A stretch of 61,105 nt of DNA from an uncultured Lachnospiraceae bacterium (GTDB lineage Bacteria; Bacillota; Clostridia; Lachnospirales; Lachnospiraceae), in contig CACZQN010000022.1 of NCBI GenBank assembly GCA_902783375.1, forward strand, positions 1 to 61,105, in the 5' to 3' direction. Of this stretch, positions 34,052 to 42,906 are shown piece after piece. The notes below the pieces were generated by a model. The model saw only the letters and a program-made list of their open reading frames with translations, was not told the DNA's origin and did not search any database. Position 1 is the stretch's first letter; the number at the start of each line of letters is the position of its first letter. The position numbers were made by a program, and so were the translations under genes.

Positions 34052-35419
34052 TCAGGCTGCCGCCTCGCGCGGCAGCCATTTTTTGCTGTAATAGTACCAG
34101 GCGACCGGCAGGATGCCGAGAATCCAGCCGAGCGGGGAGGCAAACCAGATCCCGGTCGCACCGAAGAGCCTGGAGAGGACGACGGAGAGAATGACTTTCG
34201 AGAAGAGTTCCACCATGCCGGAGATGAAGGACGGCCGGATGGCACCGACACCTCTGAGGCAGGAGTTGTAGAGCCAGATCAGGCCGATGAACGGCAGGAA
34301 ACAGGCCATGATGCGGACCATGGTGATTGCATTTGCCGCGATAACGGGCTCTGCTGCCGGATCAATGAAGATGGATATAAAGCCTCTCGTGAACAGGAGG
34401 ATGATGACAGCCGAGAAGATAGCTGCCCCGCCGATCAGGAGGATGGCGCTCTTCATCCCGCTCCGGATCCGGTCATATCGCTTCGCGCCGAAGTTCTGGC
34501 CGGAGTAGACCGAGAAGGAGAAGGCTGTCTGGGAAAATGTCGTGACGGCGATGTTCTGGACCTTGCTGCCGACGGTGTAGGCCGCGACGATATCAGAGCC
34601 GAAGGAGTTGATGACGCTGGTGATGATCATGTCGCCGATGGAGGTCGCGAGACTCTGGAAAGTCATCGGCACGGCGATCCCGGCAAATGCCTTCAGATAG
34701 GCGCGGTCCGGCAGGAGATCCCGGCGGCGGAAGCGGAGGGCAGGATATTTCCGCCACATGTAGCCGAAGCAGAGGATGGCGGAAGTGAGCTGCGAGATTA
34801 CGGTTGCGATGGCTACGCCCTCGACCGCGAGCTGCAGGACGATGACAAAGAACAGATCCAGAAAGACATTCAGGATGCTGGAGAAAATCAGAAAATAGAG
34901 CGGCGTCCTGCTGTCGCCGATGGCCCGGAGCATCTGGGAGAGGACGTTGTAGGAGAGGCCTGCAAAGGTACAGCCGCAGACGATGCGGATATAAGTGACG
35001 GAGCCCGTGATGATATTTTCCGGGGTGCCGAGCAGGCGCATCAGGCCCTTTGCACCGAAGACGGCAAGAAAGCCGACGGCAAGAGCCACGGCGAGGCCGG
35101 TGATGAGGGACTGACCGACGATGTGGTGGATGCGGTCTTCTTCCTTCGCACCCCAGGCCTGGGAGACCAGAATGGAGGTGGCGTTGCCGACTGCTCCGGA
35201 GAATGTATTGAACAGCATGAAGGTCGACCCTGCGGCTCCGACGGAAGCCAGCGCCTCTGCGCTGACGAACCGCCCGAGGATCACGGTGTCGACCATATTG
35301 TACATCAGATTGAACAGAGCCCCGATGAACATCGGGATACTGAAGAGCACCAGCAGCCGGATCGGATTTCCATCTGTCAGATCCAGCGCGGCAGTGTTCT
35401 TTTTCTTAGTATCGGACAT
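34052..35419 (-). CDS. MATE family efflux transporter
   Basis: 455 residues with 12 predicted transmembrane helices, an inner-membrane multidrug/metabolite exporter using an ion gradient. N-terminal segment NPIRLLVLFSIPMFIGALFNLMYNMVDTVILGRFV is typical of the family, as are SQAWGAKEEDRI and VSGQNFGAK-like segments in each half. The start at 35419 was chosen (MSDTKKKN) because GGAG lies upstream; the frame runs on without a better site. Substrate unknown. It converges with gltD; the downstream hairpin overlaps its last codons. Confidence 0.9.
   Translation of the reverse strand: MSDTKKKNTAALDLTDGNPIRLLVLFSIPMFIGALFNLMYNMVDTVILGRFVSAEALASVGAAGSTFMLFNTFSGAVGNATSILVSQAWGAKEEDRIHHIVGQSLITGLAVALAVGFLAVFGAKGLMRLLGTPENIITGSVTYIRIVCGCTFAGLSYNVLSQMLRAIGDSRTPLYFLIFSSILNVFLDLFFVIVLQLAVEGVAIATVISQLTSAILCFGYMWRKYPALRFRRRDLLPDRAYLKAFAGIAVPMTFQSLATSIGDMIITSVINSFGSDIVAAYTVGSKVQNIAVTTFSQTAFSFSVYSGQNFGAKRYDRIRSGMKSAILLIGGAAIFSAVIILLFTRGFISIFIDPAAEPVIAANAITMVRIMACFLPFIGLIWLYNSCLRGVGAIRPSFISGMVELFSKVILSVVLSRLFGATGIWFASPLGWILGILPVAWYYYSKKWLPREAAA
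34055..34084 (+). terminator. Terminator of gltBD
   Basis: 8-bp stem GGCTGCCG/CGGCAGCC followed by ATTTTTT on the plus strand. The same bases encode the last residues of the convergent MATE gene. Confidence 0.88.
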
Positions 35420-35475
35420 ATCTTTCTGCTCCCACAGATTTCCTGTAATATGACTTGTGACGAATTTCCCCTGAA

Positions 35476-35504
35476 AAGATACCACCAGGACAGGAAAAAC
35501 GCAA
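35476..35504 (-). promoter_or_regulatory. Promoter of the MATE gene
   Basis: Minus-strand TTGCGT and TATCTT at 17-base spacing, about 55 bases before the start codon. Confidence 0.5.
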
Positions 35505-35571
35505 GAAGAGAATCGACCCGGATGGTAAGATCAGACTACCTGACATCGTACCCGGGTGTTTCATTTTTGTA

Positions 35572-35600
35572 TTGCTTTTTGCCAGCAGAGATGCTATGAT
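35572..35600 (+). promoter_or_regulatory. Promoter of the PHP hydrolase / ABC exporter operon
   Basis: TTGCTT and TATGAT with 17-base spacing, about 90 bases before the first start codon. Confidence 0.55.
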
Positions 35601-35692
35601 AATACGGTCTACGCGCCTGTATGAACCTTCGCATGCCGGCGCATGACAAAAAGAAGAAACATCGTTATCTGCACCACGAAAGGAGAAGAAAA

Positions 35693-36502
35693 ATGATTCA
35701 GATCAAGACAGATACACATATGCATACACTGGCATCGGGACACGCGTATTCGACCGTAGAGGAGAACGCGTACACAGCTTCAAAAAGAGGGCTGGAACTG
35801 ATCGGGATCGCAGATCATTTTTCAGAACTCTTTGTCTCGAGTGTGGATTCTGCAAGCTTCGGCTATTATTCGAACAAGAAGGCGCTCCCGCCGGTCTGGC
35901 ATGGGGTGCGGCTGCTATTCGGGGCGGAAGCGGATATCGTGGACCTCGACGGCCATCTGTTCGGCTGGGATCGGATGGTGAAGTTCGGACCGTTCGAGGG
36001 TCCTACGTTTAAGGAACAGTATCTGGACAAGCTGGACTATGTGGTCGCGAGTGTGCACTTTGCGGCGTTCACGAAGGAAGCTTCGCTGATCCAGACGACG
36101 GAGATGTACTGCAAGGCACTGGATGACCCGAAGGTAAAGGTCATCGGCCACATCGGAAGAGCCCGTGTGCCATTTGACATGGATACGGTTCTGCTGCACG
36201 CGAAGGAACTGGGCAAGATGATCGAGATCAACGAAGGTTCGTTCATCTATGCGGACGCAGTTCCGGTCTGTACGAGGATCGCGGAGCGCTGCGCCGAGCT
36301 TGGGACAAAGATCACCGTGAGCTCCGATGCACACAGCGCATTTTATGTCGGGAGATTCCCGGAAGCAGGGAAGATGCTTGAGGAGATTCATTTCCCGGAA
36401 GAACTGATTGTAAGTCGTGACAAGAAGAGTTTCCTGGAGGCAGTCGGACTGCCGGATGCCCCGCAGGAAGCCTATGATGAGGACAGAAAGATATATGAAT
36501 AA
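35693..36502 (+). CDS. PHP-domain phosphatase-like hydrolase
   Basis: 269 residues. Metal-binding motifs of the PHP superfamily are clear: TDTHMHTLASGHA near the N-terminus, GIADHF, a central Glu in GAEADIVD, VASVHF, GHIGR and SSDAH near the C-terminus. It resembles the YcdX-type phosphatases, which use a metal cluster. AAAGGAG lies just before the ATG at 35693. Its 3' end overlaps the ABC exporter gene by eight bases. Confidence 0.88.
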   Translation: MIQIKTDTHMHTLASGHAYSTVEENAYTASKRGLELIGIADHFSELFVSSVDSASFGYYSNKKALPPVWHGVRLLFGAEADIVDLDGHLFGWDRMVKFGPFEGPTFKEQYLDKLDYVVASVHFAAFTKEASLIQTTEMYCKALDDPKVKVIGHIGRARVPFDMDTVLLHAKELGKMIEINEGSFIYADAVPVCTRIAERCAELGTKITVSSDAHSAFYVGRFPEAGKMLEEIHFPEELIVSRDKKSFLEAVGLPDAPQEAYDEDRKIYE

Positions 36503-38363
36503 GCAGAAACAATTCACCAAAGTGGGCCTGATGCTCTATTTCCTGAAAGGAAGTAAGACGTTTTTCGTGGGCTCCATTCTGATGGCGGGACTGATGAGCA
36601 TGTTTGATCTCGTGAACCCGAAGATCATCGGCTACACCGTGGATACGGTCATCAACGACCTGCCGTCCACCCTGCCGGCGTGGGCGAACCGGATCCCGGA
36701 GTTCTTCGGCGGCCCGGCATACCTGCGGCAGCATCTCTACATGATCGCACTGGCCATCATTGTGATGGCGCTCTGCACGATCGTCTGCCGTGTGTCCTTC
36801 CGTGTGCTGAACGCGAAGGGATCGGAGACGCTGGTGGAGCGGATGAGAAATACCCTGTTCCGCCATATTGAGCATCTGCCGTTTGCATGGCACATGGAGA
36901 ACAAGACCGGTGATATCATCCAGCGGTGTACATCGGATGTCGATACGACCAGAAGATTCCTGGCAGATCAGCTGACAAGCCTTGTCCGGATTGCGATCCT
37001 CCTGGTCATGTCGCTCGTGTTCATGTTCCGGCTGAATGCCAGACTGGCTGCGATTGCCGTGGTATTCCTGCCGGTCATCATCCTGTACTCGATGTATTTC
37101 CACAACCGGATCGGTTCCATGTTCCGGGATGCGGATGAGATGGAGGGAACCCTCTCCGCCATGGTGCAGGAGAACCTGACCGGTGTCCGTGTCGTCAGAG
37201 CCTTCGGAAGAGAGGCCTATGAGCGGACGCGGTTTGAGAAGTTCAACAAAGAATATGCCAATATGTGGATCCGCCTGAACCGCTTCCTTGCCGGTTTCTG
37301 GGCGTCCGGCGACCTGATCTCGGGTCTGCAGGTCATGACGATCGTGGCGATGGGCGCGGTCTTTGCCGTGCGCGGCACGCTGACCGCCGGCCAGTTCATC
37401 ACCTTCGTTTCCTACAACAACATGCTGGTCTGGCCGGTCCGTATGCTGGGCCGTGTCATCTCCCAGATGAGTAAGGCCGGCATCTCCATCGACCGTATCC
37501 TCTACATCATGAATTCCCCGGTGGAAGAGGATAAGGAGAATGCGGTGGAGCCGCCGATGAACAAGGATATCGTCTTCGATCATGTTTCGTTCAGCTACGG
37601 CGAGGAGTCTCCGGAGATTCTTTCGGATGTTTCCTTCACCATCAAGGCAGGAACGACCTTCGGTATTCTCGGCAGCACCGGTTCCGGTAAATCGACCCTG
37701 ATGTACCTCCTGAACCGTCTCTATGACCTGCCGGAGGATGGCGGGAAGATCACGATCGGCGGTGTGGACATCGCGGACATGAAGGCGGACTGGATCCGCA
37801 GCCATATCGGGATGGTCCTGCAGGAGCCGTACCTGTTCTCGAGAACGCTCGCGGAAAATATCTCGATCGGTATTCCGGATGTGACGGAGGAGAGAATCCG
37901 TTCTTCCGCGAGAACGGCGAGTCTGCTGGATACGGTGGAGCATATGACGCAGGGCTTTGAGACCTTCGTCGGTGAGCGTGGCGTGACGCTTTCCGGTGGT
38001 CAGAAGCAGCGTGCGGCGATCGCGCAGATGATCATCCGTGATACGCCGATCATGGTCTTTGATGATTCGCTTTCCGCTGTCGATGCGGAGACGGATGCGA
38101 AGATCCGCCATGCGCTGCATGCGACCCGCGGGGATGCGACGCTGATCCTGATCGCACACCGCATCACGACCCTGATGGCAGCGGACAAGATCCTGGTCCT
38201 CGACAAGGGCAGGGTTGCCGAGTTCGGCTCCCATGAGGAACTGCTTGCAAAGAACGGCATCTACAGAAGAATCTATGATATTCAGCGCAATTCCGCCGCT
38301 GAGAATGGTACGGATGATGAACCAGCCGCAACTGCGGATTCAGCCGTTACTGCGGGAGCTTAA
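36495..38363 (+). CDS. ABC exporter subunit with degenerate catalytic site
   Basis: 622 residues: six transmembrane helices (1 to about 325) and an ATPase domain (Walker A GSTGSGKST, Q-loop VLQEPYLF, intact signature LSGGQKQR, Walker B MVFDDSLSAVD, H-loop AHRIT). The catalytic Glu after Walker B is Asp, as in the non-hydrolytic half of heterodimeric exporters such as YheI/YheH or TM287/288. The start at 36495 overlaps the upstream stop. It pairs with the next gene. Multidrug or lipid export is likely; substrate unknown. Confidence 0.93.
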   Translation: MNKQKQFTKVGLMLYFLKGSKTFFVGSILMAGLMSMFDLVNPKIIGYTVDTVINDLPSTLPAWANRIPEFFGGPAYLRQHLYMIALAIIVMALCTIVCRVSFRVLNAKGSETLVERMRNTLFRHIEHLPFAWHMENKTGDIIQRCTSDVDTTRRFLADQLTSLVRIAILLVMSLVFMFRLNARLAAIAVVFLPVIILYSMYFHNRIGSMFRDADEMEGTLSAMVQENLTGVRVVRAFGREAYERTRFEKFNKEYANMWIRLNRFLAGFWASGDLISGLQVMTIVAMGAVFAVRGTLTAGQFITFVSYNNMLVWPVRMLGRVISQMSKAGISIDRILYIMNSPVEEDKENAVEPPMNKDIVFDHVSFSYGEESPEILSDVSFTIKAGTTFGILGSTGSGKSTLMYLLNRLYDLPEDGGKITIGGVDIADMKADWIRSHIGMVLQEPYLFSRTLAENISIGIPDVTEERIRSSARTASLLDTVEHMTQGFETFVGERGVTLSGGQKQRAAIAQMIIRDTPIMVFDDSLSAVDAETDAKIRHALHATRGDATLILIAHRITTLMAADKILVLDKGRVAEFGSHEELLAKNGIYRRIYDIQRNSAAENGTDDEPAATADSAVTAGA

Positions 38364-38453
38364 GAGGATTCCCGCAGATTGGGCGGTGATCGTTCTGAAA
38401 TACCTGCTGGAGCCGGGTCCTGGGCCTGGTGGTAGGTATGACTTGGAGGATAT

Positions 38454-40280
38454 ATGGAAGAAAAGAAAGAAAAAAGCTATGTCTCGCTGCCGTATTTCGG
38501 GGTGCCGAGGCTGCTGCCGTACCTGAAGCGGTACCGGCTGCAGATCCTCACGATGGTGCTCCTCGGAATCGCCGGAAGCGCGGTCGACTCCGCATTTCCG
38601 CTGTTCAACCGGTATGCGATCAATCATTTTATCGGGGAAAAGACGCTCTCCGGTCTCGGCGTGTTCGTCCTGCTCTATGCAGTGACCCTCCTGGCCCAGG
38701 TTGTGGCGAACTTCACATCGACGTATCTGTGTTCCAACATCGAGATCAGTATCAACCGGGATCTCCGTGATGTGAGTTTCAATCACCTGCAGACGCTGTC
38801 GTTTTCCTATTTCAATCAGAACAATGTCGGTTATATTCATGCCCGTGTCATGAGTGATACCGGGCGGATCGGCGAGCTGGTCGCATGGCACTTCATGGAC
38901 CTGGTCTGGAACCTGTCCTACCTGATCATGATCTTCGTGGTCATGATCCGCATGAACCTGCGGCTTGCCCTGTTCATGCTTGCCCTGATCCCGCCGATGA
39001 TCCTGGTGTTCATCTTCTTCCAGAAGAAGCTGGTCACCCTGCACAGGCGGATTCGTGAGATCAATTCGAAGATCACGAGCGACTTCAACGAGGGCATCAC
39101 CGGTGCGAAGACGATCAAGACCCTTGTCGTCGAGGACACGATCCGGAATGATTTTGAAAAAGATACTGCGGATATGAAGCGGACGTCCGTCCATTCCACC
39201 CGCGTTTCGGCACTCTTCGGTGCATCGATGAGCCTTGTATCCTCGATCGCGCTGGCACTGGTGCTCTGGCAGGGCGGTAACCTCACCATGGAGCGTGTCA
39301 TGGAGATCGGAACCCTTTCCGTCTTTATGTCCTACGCCCTCAACATGATCGAGCCGATCCAGATGATCATCGAGACCTTCTCGATGCTGATTCAGTCCCA
39401 GGTCAATATCGAGCGTCTGATGCGCCTGATTGATACCGAGTCTGATGTCGCGGATTCGAAGGAAGTCACGGAGAAGTACGGTGATACCTTCAATCCGAAG
39501 AAGGAGAACTGGGAAGAGCTCCACGGTGACGTGGAGTTCAAGGATGTTTCCTTCATGTACCCGGATGGCGATGAGTGGGTGCTGGAGCACTTCAATCTGA
39601 AGATCCCGCAGGGCACCAACGTTGCGATCGTCGGTGAGACCGGTGCCGGAAAATCAACGCTTGTCAATCTGGTCTGCCGGTTCTTCGAGCCGACCAAAGG
39701 CCAGGTGCTGATCGACGGCCGGGATGCGAGAGAGCGCTCCCAGCTGTGGCTGCACTCGAACATCGGCTACGTCCTGCAGACGCCGCATCTCTTCTCCGGT
39801 TCTGTCCGCGAGAACCTGATGTACGGCAACCCGACCGCAACAGATGACGAGATCTGGCGTGCCCTCGACATCGTTTCGGCGCGCGGCGTGGTCGAGCGGA
39901 TGGACAAGGGTCTCGATTCCGAGGTCGGAGAAGGCGGCGACCTCCTCTCCACCGGTGAGAAGCAGCTCCTTTCCTTCGCCCGCGCGATCCTCGCAGATCC
40001 GCGCATCCTCGTCCTCGACGAGGCAACCTCCTCGATCGACACCGTGACCGAGAAGATCATTCAGGATGCTATCGGCACCGTCATCAAGGGCCGCACCTCC
40101 TTCGTGATCGCCCACCGCCTCTCCACCGTCGTCGACGCCGACGTGATCCTCGTCGTCAAGGACGGCAAGATCATCGAGCAGGGCCGCCACGCCGACCTCA
40201 TGAAAGCCGGCGGCTACTACCACAGTCTCTTCACCAGACAGTACGAAGACATGGCAACCGAAAACGCATTCGCCGGGTAA
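38454..40280 (+). CDS. ABC exporter subunit with intact catalytic site
   Basis: 608 residues with six transmembrane helices and an ATPase domain: Walker A GETGAGKST, Q-loop VLQTPHLF, Walker B LVLDEATSSID with the catalytic Glu, and H-loop AHRLS. Its signature is LSTGEKQ instead of LSGGQ, so the working ATP site combines this subunit's Walker motifs with the partner's signature. GGAGG precedes the ATG. A strong terminator follows. Confidence 0.93.
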   Translation: MEEKKEKSYVSLPYFGVPRLLPYLKRYRLQILTMVLLGIAGSAVDSAFPLFNRYAINHFIGEKTLSGLGVFVLLYAVTLLAQVVANFTSTYLCSNIEISINRDLRDVSFNHLQTLSFSYFNQNNVGYIHARVMSDTGRIGELVAWHFMDLVWNLSYLIMIFVVMIRMNLRLALFMLALIPPMILVFIFFQKKLVTLHRRIREINSKITSDFNEGITGAKTIKTLVVEDTIRNDFEKDTADMKRTSVHSTRVSALFGASMSLVSSIALALVLWQGGNLTMERVMEIGTLSVFMSYALNMIEPIQMIIETFSMLIQSQVNIERLMRLIDTESDVADSKEVTEKYGDTFNPKKENWEELHGDVEFKDVSFMYPDGDEWVLEHFNLKIPQGTNVAIVGETGAGKSTLVNLVCRFFEPTKGQVLIDGRDARERSQLWLHSNIGYVLQTPHLFSGSVRENLMYGNPTATDDEIWRALDIVSARGVVERMDKGLDSEVGEGGDLLSTGEKQLLSFARAILADPRILVLDEATSSIDTVTEKIIQDAIGTVIKGRTSFVIAHRLSTVVDADVILVVKDGKIIEQGRHADLMKAGGYYHSLFTRQYEDMATENAFAG

Positions 40281-40334
40281 GAAACGCAAGGCAAACCAAC
40301 GCCTGGTAAGCGAATGTGATTGAGATAAAAGAGA

Positions 40335-40380
40335 CCGCGGAATTCCCTCCTTTGCAGGGAATCCCGCGGCCTTTTCTTTT
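40335..40380 (+). terminator. Terminator of the ABC exporter operon
   Basis: Stem CCGCGG-ATTCCCT/AGGGAAT-CCGCGG with small internal irregularities, followed by CCTTTTCTTTTTT. Confidence 0.88.
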
Positions 40381-40493
40381 TTCTCTTTTGTGCAAGTGCA
40401 GGGCGGGGGAGAGTGGGGGCAGTAGCTGACTGCTGCGGCAGTTGCTGAGACTGGCAATTTCTGGGAGTCCGAGATAATGGTGCCTTCGTAGCG

Positions 40494-40532
40494 GTGAAAA
40501 CTTTTGTAAGTTCAATTTACAAAAGTTTTCAC
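40494..40532. repeat. 16-bp perfect inverted repeat, operator-like
   Basis: Arms GTGAAAACTTTTGTAA (40494-40509) and TTACAAAAGTTTTCAC (40517-40532) with a 7-base spacer. Each arm resembles a LacI-family site (TGAAAAC..TTTTCA type), and a related half-site occurs near the ribokinase promoter. No T-run follows, so it is not an obvious terminator. Confidence 0.65.
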
Positions 40533-40549
40533 AAGGGGGAAAGAGATGT

Positions 40550-40627
40550 ATGAAAGCATTTGACGGGAAGGCATTCGATGAAAAAGTCGACTTTCGGCTC
40601 AAAATGGAGGATTTGGATGTTCAGTGA
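40550..40627 (+). CDS. Possible 25-residue small ORF
   Basis: AAGGGGGA precedes an ATG reading MKAFDGKAFDEKVDFRLKME and ending DLDVQ. It is charged, without a signal or membrane segment, and I recognise nothing. It may be a gene remnant or chance. The rest of 40281-40750 holds only the terminator, the inverted repeat and the promoter described separately. Confidence 0.2.
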   Translation: MKAFDGKAFDEKVDFRLKMEDLDVQ

Positions 40628-40680
40628 TGTTGTTTTCAGACCTGGTTACGGATAGGCGACTGAGAAGTTGCCTGCTTTGG

Positions 40681-40709
40681 TTGCTCTTGGAAGCGATATC
40701 GTTTATAAT
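40681..40709 (+). promoter_or_regulatory. Promoter of the ribokinase gene
   Basis: TTGCTC and perfect TATAAT at 17-base spacing. A palindrome CACAA-AAG-TTGTG (40724-40736) lies just after the predicted start of transcription and abuts the ribosome binding site, a typical repressor position. Confidence 0.6.
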
Positions 40710-40750
40710 ACAAGAAGAGTGTTCACAAAAGTTGTGGAGGACCGGAAGTT

Positions 40751-41644
40751 ATGCCGAAAGTGCTTGTATTTGGCTCGATGAACATCGATTACGTCTACAG
40801 GGTCGACCATTTTGTAAAGAAGGGCGAGACGCTGACATCGAAGTCCCTGGCGGTCTTTCCCGGTGGGAAAGGGGTGAATCAGTCAATTGCTTTTGCAAAA
40901 GCGGGGCTGGAAGTCTACATCGCCGGGCAGATCGGGGAGGATGGGAGATTCCTGCTTGAGACGCTTGATGCTGCCGGGGTGAATCATGACGGTGTCAGGA
41001 TCACAGCTGAGGAGCGGACCGGCAATGCCATTATTCAGAATGATGATGCAGGAGATAACTGTATCCTGGCATTCCCGGGGGCGAATTTCCGGATCGCGGA
41101 AGAGATGATTGATGCCGTGCTTGTGGGATTTGAGGCAGGGGATTATCTCGTTCTGCAGAATGAAATCAATTCAGTCGAGGAGATTGCGGAGAAAGCTTCT
41201 GAAAAGGGCATGATTGTAGTACTGAATCCGTCTCCGGTGAATGAACGGATTACGCCGGAGCTGCTTGCATCTGCAGACTGGCTTTTCGTCAATGAAGTCG
41301 AAGCTGCTCAGATTGTGGGGAACGAAACCGACAACGACGTTCTCCGGGCTGCCCTGCAAAAGCAGTTCCCGGGGAAGCATATCGTTCTGACACTTGGCGA
41401 GCAGGGGGCGGATTATCTATCTGACGGAGTATGCTTACATCAGGATATCTTCCCGGTGAAGGTAGTGGACACAACCGCGGCGGGAGATACTTTTACCGGG
41501 TATTTCCTGGCGGGATGGATGCGGGGCAGAGCGCCGCAGGAGTGCCTGCGGCTCGCGGCGAGGGCTTCTGCGATCGCCGTGTCAAGGCCGGGGGCGGCAC
41601 CAAGTATCCCGGAGGCTGTGGAACTATCTGATATCACAGGGTGA
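40751..41644 (+). CDS. rbsK: Ribokinase (PfkB family)
   Basis: Phosphorylates ribose, or possibly another sugar, at the expense of ATP. 297 residues. PfkB signature 1 is in FPGGKGVNQSIAFAKAG near residue 37, and signature 2 with the catalytic Asp is DTTAAGDTFTGYF near 238. GSMNIDYVYRVD is the ribokinase-type N-terminus. GGAGG precedes the ATG. No ribose transporter is next to it, so the true substrate is uncertain. Confidence 0.88.
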   Translation: MPKVLVFGSMNIDYVYRVDHFVKKGETLTSKSLAVFPGGKGVNQSIAFAKAGLEVYIAGQIGEDGRFLLETLDAAGVNHDGVRITAEERTGNAIIQNDDAGDNCILAFPGANFRIAEEMIDAVLVGFEAGDYLVLQNEINSVEEIAEKASEKGMIVVLNPSPVNERITPELLASADWLFVNEVEAAQIVGNETDNDVLRAALQKQFPGKHIVLTLGEQGADYLSDGVCLHQDIFPVKVVDTTAAGDTFTGYFLAGWMRGRAPQECLRLAARASAIAVSRPGAAPSIPEAVELSDITG

Positions 41645-41757
41645 GCGGATCATCAGGGAGTGAGCTGGATATAAGGGGAGAGAAGAGAGTACATAAGCGG
41701 CCGGGATTCGGCTGCTCATGATAAGATTTGGTATGGTAAAGAAAGGATTGGATCAGG

Positions 41758-42900
41758 ATGAATAAGAGAGTACTTGGAAGAACAGGTCTGCTGGTAAGTG
41801 AGGTTGGTTTCGGCGGGGAGTGGCTGGAAAGACACCCGGAAGAGGAGTCCATTGAATTGATGAAATATGCGCACAGCAAGGGTATCAATATCATTGACTG
41901 CTGGATGCCGGATCCGAAGTCGAGAGACATCATCGGCAAGGCGATTGCAGAGGACCGCGCGAACTGGTATGTGCAGGGCCATATCGGCTCCACCTGGCAG
42001 AACGGGCAGTATGTGCGTGCGAGAGATATGGAGCATGTGAAGCCGGCATTTGAGGATCTGCTGGCGAGAATCGGCGGGGGCTATATTGACCTCGGCATGA
42101 TCCACTATATCGACTCCGAGGATGACTGGAACCGGAGCATGAACGGTCCGTTTATCGAGTACGTGCACGAACTGCATGAGAAGGGCATCATCCGCCACAT
42201 CGGCCTCTCTACACACAATCCGGTCATGGCGAAGCGCGCTGTCGAGACAGGATTTGTGGAAATGATCCTCTTCAGCATCAATCCGGCGTTTGACATGCAT
42301 CCAGCGACGGAAAATCTCGATGATATGTTTGGGGAATATCAGGAGAATCTTGCAGGAATTGATCAGGAAAGGGTAGAACTGTATCAGCTCTGCGAGGAGA
42401 AGAATGTCGGCCTTACTGTCATGAAAGGATTCTTCGGGGGCAGATTATTTGACGCAAAAACATCCCCGTTCGGCGTGGCATTCACACCGGTACAGCTGAT
42501 CCACTATTCGCTGACGAGACCAGGCGTCGCCTCGATCCTCTGCGGGTATGACACGAAGGAGCAGGTTGATGCAGCGGTTGCTTATGAGACAGCGACGGAC
42601 GATGAGAAGGACTACGCTTCTGTGATTGCCGGCGCACCGCTGCATGCCTATATGGGGCAGTGCACCTACTGCGGACACTGCAAGCCATGTCCGATGGACA
42701 TCGACATTGCGATGGTGAACAAGTTCTATGATCTCGCTGTGCAGCAGCCGGAAGTTCCGGAAAGCGTGAGAGAGCACTACCTGGCACTGAATCACCAGGC
42801 GTCGGAGTGCATCGGCTGCCAGAGCTGTGAGACGAGATGTCCATTCGGCGTCGGGATAGCTGACAGGATGGTAAAGACAGCGGAATTGTTCGGGAGATAA
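41758..42900 (+). CDS. Aldo/keto reductase fused to ferredoxin domain
   Basis: 380 residues. Residues 1 to about 270 form an aldo/keto reductase barrel (RVLGRTGLLVSEVGFGG, YIDLGMIHYID, GIIRHIGLSTHNP). The C-terminus has two 4Fe-4S motifs, CTYCGHCKPCP and CIGCQSCETRCP. The usual catalytic Tyr (after FDTA) is replaced in IIDCWMPDP and the Lys position in WYVQGHIG is Gly; only the His looks kept. It may therefore not be a classical NADPH reductase. Substrate unknown. Confidence 0.85.
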   Translation: MNKRVLGRTGLLVSEVGFGGEWLERHPEEESIELMKYAHSKGINIIDCWMPDPKSRDIIGKAIAEDRANWYVQGHIGSTWQNGQYVRARDMEHVKPAFEDLLARIGGGYIDLGMIHYIDSEDDWNRSMNGPFIEYVHELHEKGIIRHIGLSTHNPVMAKRAVETGFVEMILFSINPAFDMHPATENLDDMFGEYQENLAGIDQERVELYQLCEEKNVGLTVMKGFFGGRLFDAKTSPFGVAFTPVQLIHYSLTRPGVASILCGYDTKEQVDAAVAYETATDDEKDYASVIAGAPLHAYMGQCTYCGHCKPCPMDIDIAMVNKFYDLAVQQPEVPESVREHYLALNHQASECIGCQSCETRCPFGVGIADRMVKTAELFGR

Positions 42901-42906
42901 TAAGAG

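Noticed and set aside
38364-38453. Regulatory RNA between the two ABC exporter genes
   Set aside because: Only short GC-rich pairings (GGGTCC/GGGCC) without a stable hairpin or conserved motif.
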